Shown: positions 60,906 to 64,000 of the stretch, piece after piece
Numbering within the stretch: position 1 is the stretch's first letter
How the letters are laid out: each line of letters begins with the position of its first letter
Assembly (NCBI RefSeq): GCF_019097595.1
Contig: NC_080734.1
Span: 9,097,392 to 9,161,391 of the forward strand
Length of the DNA: 64,000 nt
Reading direction: 5' to 3'
From: Hemibagrus wyckioides
Lineage: Eukaryota; Chordata; Actinopteri; Siluriformes; Bagridae
Made by a program: the position numbers and the translations under genes
Notes under the pieces: model-generated
What the model saw: only the letters and a program-made list of their open reading frames with translations
Database searches by the model: none
What the model was told of the DNA's origin: nothing

Positions 60906-61489
60906 AAGTGTGTGTGTGTGTGTGTGTGTTTGTATGATGTGATGCATGTCACATAAATGAAAATCAAGCAGATGGAGGATCTTCCTCGAGTGTTTTGTAA
61001 GATGTGTAGTAATACTGTGTTTGAAAAGCAGTATCAGACTTCAGATCGTCATATACCTGCTGTGTTTCAGCTTAAGATGGAGTGTGACACTGTGGCACAA
61101 GTACTGTAGGTATATGCACCAACAAATCTGTTTTACAGCACATGATGACATGCTTCACACACGGTTGTTATCCCCAGATGCTTCAAAAGAGGATTCCTTA
61201 TGGAAGGAGGCTTCCTGGGTAGACAGCATGTTTGGGCAATGATTGTCCTCCTGAGATGGAGTTTCCTATTAGGGACACAGCACAAGGTCCCTTTAAAATG
61301 CTTTTTTTTTATTTCTTCGTGGTTTTCGATCATTTCCATTTCTAAAATTAGTACATTTGTTTGTTTTAATTAACTTTCCCTCGACTATATTTCACCGCCA
61401 TTTTGAATGAGATCAAGATCTGTTTCCAGAAGAAATGAAATCATTTGTGAGGGATGAAACACCACACACATCTTATTCCCACCCCCAAA

Positions 61490-61740
61490 ATCTCAAAATT
61501 CAGCTGCAATCGTGAGCTCATGTGTGCTAGCAAAAGCAAACCATGTGCGTGTCATTGTTGAGTGCTTTGTGTGCTCACAATTCACAGCACCTCATGCTCT
61601 CTGTTAATAAGCATGCTCACTAACACTGTTCCATATGCTCAGGTCAGCCGCCCTCGCTCTCGCTATTAATGATACTGTTTAAACACCATAGAAATTCACT
61701 GCCGATGATGAATTGCTTTAAATCTTGGTCATTGTTTCTA
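61490..61740. other. Unique, moderately GC-rich segment, possible non-coding element
   Basis: Non-repetitive DNA with CAGCCGCCCTCGCTCTCGCT followed by ATTAATGA, a homeodomain-type core, and mixed base composition unlike the flanking AT-rich intron. No frame of interest. Confidence 0.25.
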
Positions 61741-62040
61741 CACTGATGAAGTTTTAACCGAAATGTAAATGGGATCTCGTCCAAATGATGTATAGTATAT
61801 GGGCACTGGCTGGATTAGAGAAGAGAACTTTGAGAAATTCTTTCATTGAGATGAAAATCTAAATAAAATTGTAAGGAGAGAAAAGTATTTTTTTTAGGGG
61901 GTTCAAGAAAATATAATGAAGAGTTCTGTAATAAGTATTCAGTTTCAATAATACTCGAGTGAAGTATAAATATTTCAAAACAATGCTTTTATTATATAAC
62001 AATATATTGTAATATATATCTTCATATGTACATACATATA

Positions 62041-62715
<675 letters not shown>

Positions 62716-63172
62716 GGGGGGGTTGCTTTTGTGCTTCTATCTCCTAGAAACACCTTATACACAGGCTCCAAAAAATACTGACATGCAACCTGGGAAGAAT
62801 TTGACTTTGACACCCCTTTGACCAAAACTATTCTATTCTAAACTATACTCTTCTGTTATTATTTTGCATTTCTAATTTGCTAACACACGGCAGGGCATGC
62901 AGTCAGCACGCTTACATCAAGGCGTTCTCACATGATTTACTCAATCTGTGACTCTGGATGAAGTCACAGGCACTTTTCATAGCACGTGAATTTCCCCAGT
63001 TTATTCACCAGCTACAACTGACGCTCGTTCTTTTTAGTGTTTATAATTAAAGTATTGCCAGAGCACACTGACTCACTGACACACTGACAGCCACCATTTT
63101 TTCACATTGAAATAAAACTCAAGCTACACAAAAAAACAAAATGAAAAAAGAATATTGAAATTTTTTTTTAAA

Positions 63173-63176
<4 letters not shown>

Positions 63177-63260
<84 letters not shown>
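63177..63260. repeat. (TA)n microsatellite
   Basis: About 40 TA units, one C interruption near the end. Confidence 0.95.
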
Positions 63261-63262
<2 letters not shown>

Positions 63263-64000
63263 TCTGTATCTACTTTAATTCTGTTGTTCAGTTCATTAAC
63301 AGGTTTTACTATTTTTTTGTTAATGATAATAACCTGATATGAAGGTGTCCTTCACAGCTCACATGAATAGTAGCACGGCACAATGCAGATGAAAAACACA
63401 CAAGAATATTAAAGGCCAATAAAATGTAAGTTTAAAAAAAAAAATTAGTGGATTGTTTCTCCGACATCTATATCATAAATATTTCTGATATCTGTGTTGT
63501 AAATGTAAGATATATTATACAATGATTAATAATTGATATATTGATTGGTGATGCTCCTTTGCTGTTTATCAAAATTCTGAGTGCAGATAAACATGAAGTC
63601 AGTTTCTTTAAAACATCATCATGATGAATCTAATCTATGATAAGTGGTTAAGCAATTACTGTCATCTAAAAATGTAATGCGTTGTGTGTGTGTGCTTTAT
63701 AATCACCAAAAAAGCTCATTGAGTTGAGTAGCGGCATGCACGGAATATATTTGTTCCTCAAACACAAAACCACTGCACCCATAATCATCTGACCTTTTAG
63801 AAATCTCCACCCAGTATGTGTCTCTCCTACACACACACACATCTGTCAGGCTGTACACAGGCAGGGCTCACTGTGTGTTTTCTCCATTCGTGCTCAGTTT
63901 CAAGAGAGTTTAAGCGGGAGCTCTGTGCATATCTCGTCAGCTATCAGGAGTGACTGTAGTGCTGCGCGTGTTCTTGGCTCCTGGAGTGTTTTTGTATCAG

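Noticed and set aside
60651..60967. Coding exon in the CpG-containing intron segment
   Set aside because: Frames exist on both strands, but neither resembles gephyrin or another family. The regulatory motifs explain the base composition better.

Overview
This window looks like teleost nuclear DNA, most likely from a catfish-like fish. It is AT-rich and intron-bearing, packed with di-, tri- and tetranucleotide microsatellites, and carries repeat families typical of ray-finned fishes: Tc1/mariner, L2-clade and RTE-clade LINEs, a tRNA-derived SINE with an RTE-type tail, hAT-like and Tigger-like MITEs. There are no prokaryotic features such as operons, ribosome binding sites or CRISPR arrays. The genus is an inference.

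The only host gene I can support is the first coding exon of gephyrin (gphn) at 55217-55280 on the + strand. It begins in a strong Kozak context inside a CpG-rich block with GC boxes and ends at a consensus splice donor. Everything to its right, to the window end, is read as the start of gphn intron 1. That stretch holds a Tc1 remnant, very long AT/TATC microsatellites and one CpG-containing segment at about 60.65-60.90 kb with an E-box and a near-perfect RFX X-box. Everything to its left is read as a gene-poor upstream region made of decayed transposons and unique AT-rich DNA.

Layout. 1-1.45 kb: MITE copies and an LTR-element fragment with a tRNA-Lys-type primer binding site. 6.1-6.8 kb: Tc1 element. 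7.2-14.5 kb: SINEs, retroposon tails, and an L2 LINE interrupted by a SINE with a perfect 15-bp target duplication. 19.3-24.9 kb: two relatives of one Tc1 family, the second interrupted by a hAT-like MITE with a perfect 8-bp duplication. 26.4-26.8 kb: Tigger-like MITE. 29.7-30.2 kb: second L2 fragment. 34.8-51.05 kb: three unrelated long tandem arrays in a row: a 3-kb array of 9-bp monomers with a 117-bp higher-order period, a 10,761-bp array of 15-bp monomers, and a 1.25-kb TGAG-type array. 52.1-52.6 kb: young RTE LINE with a perfect 17-bp target duplication. 54.2-54.7 kb: third Tc1 relative. 54.9-56.4 kb: gphn promoter, exon 1 and CpG-rich intron start.

The most unusual feature is the array cluster. 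The 15-bp array can be accounted for exactly as 712 full 15-bp units plus nine 9-bp units; its first 610 units contain no indel. All three arrays put the G/T-rich, C-poor strand on +. The enormous open frames across them (up to about 3,600 codons) follow from stop-free monomers whose length is a multiple of three, and I do not call them genes.
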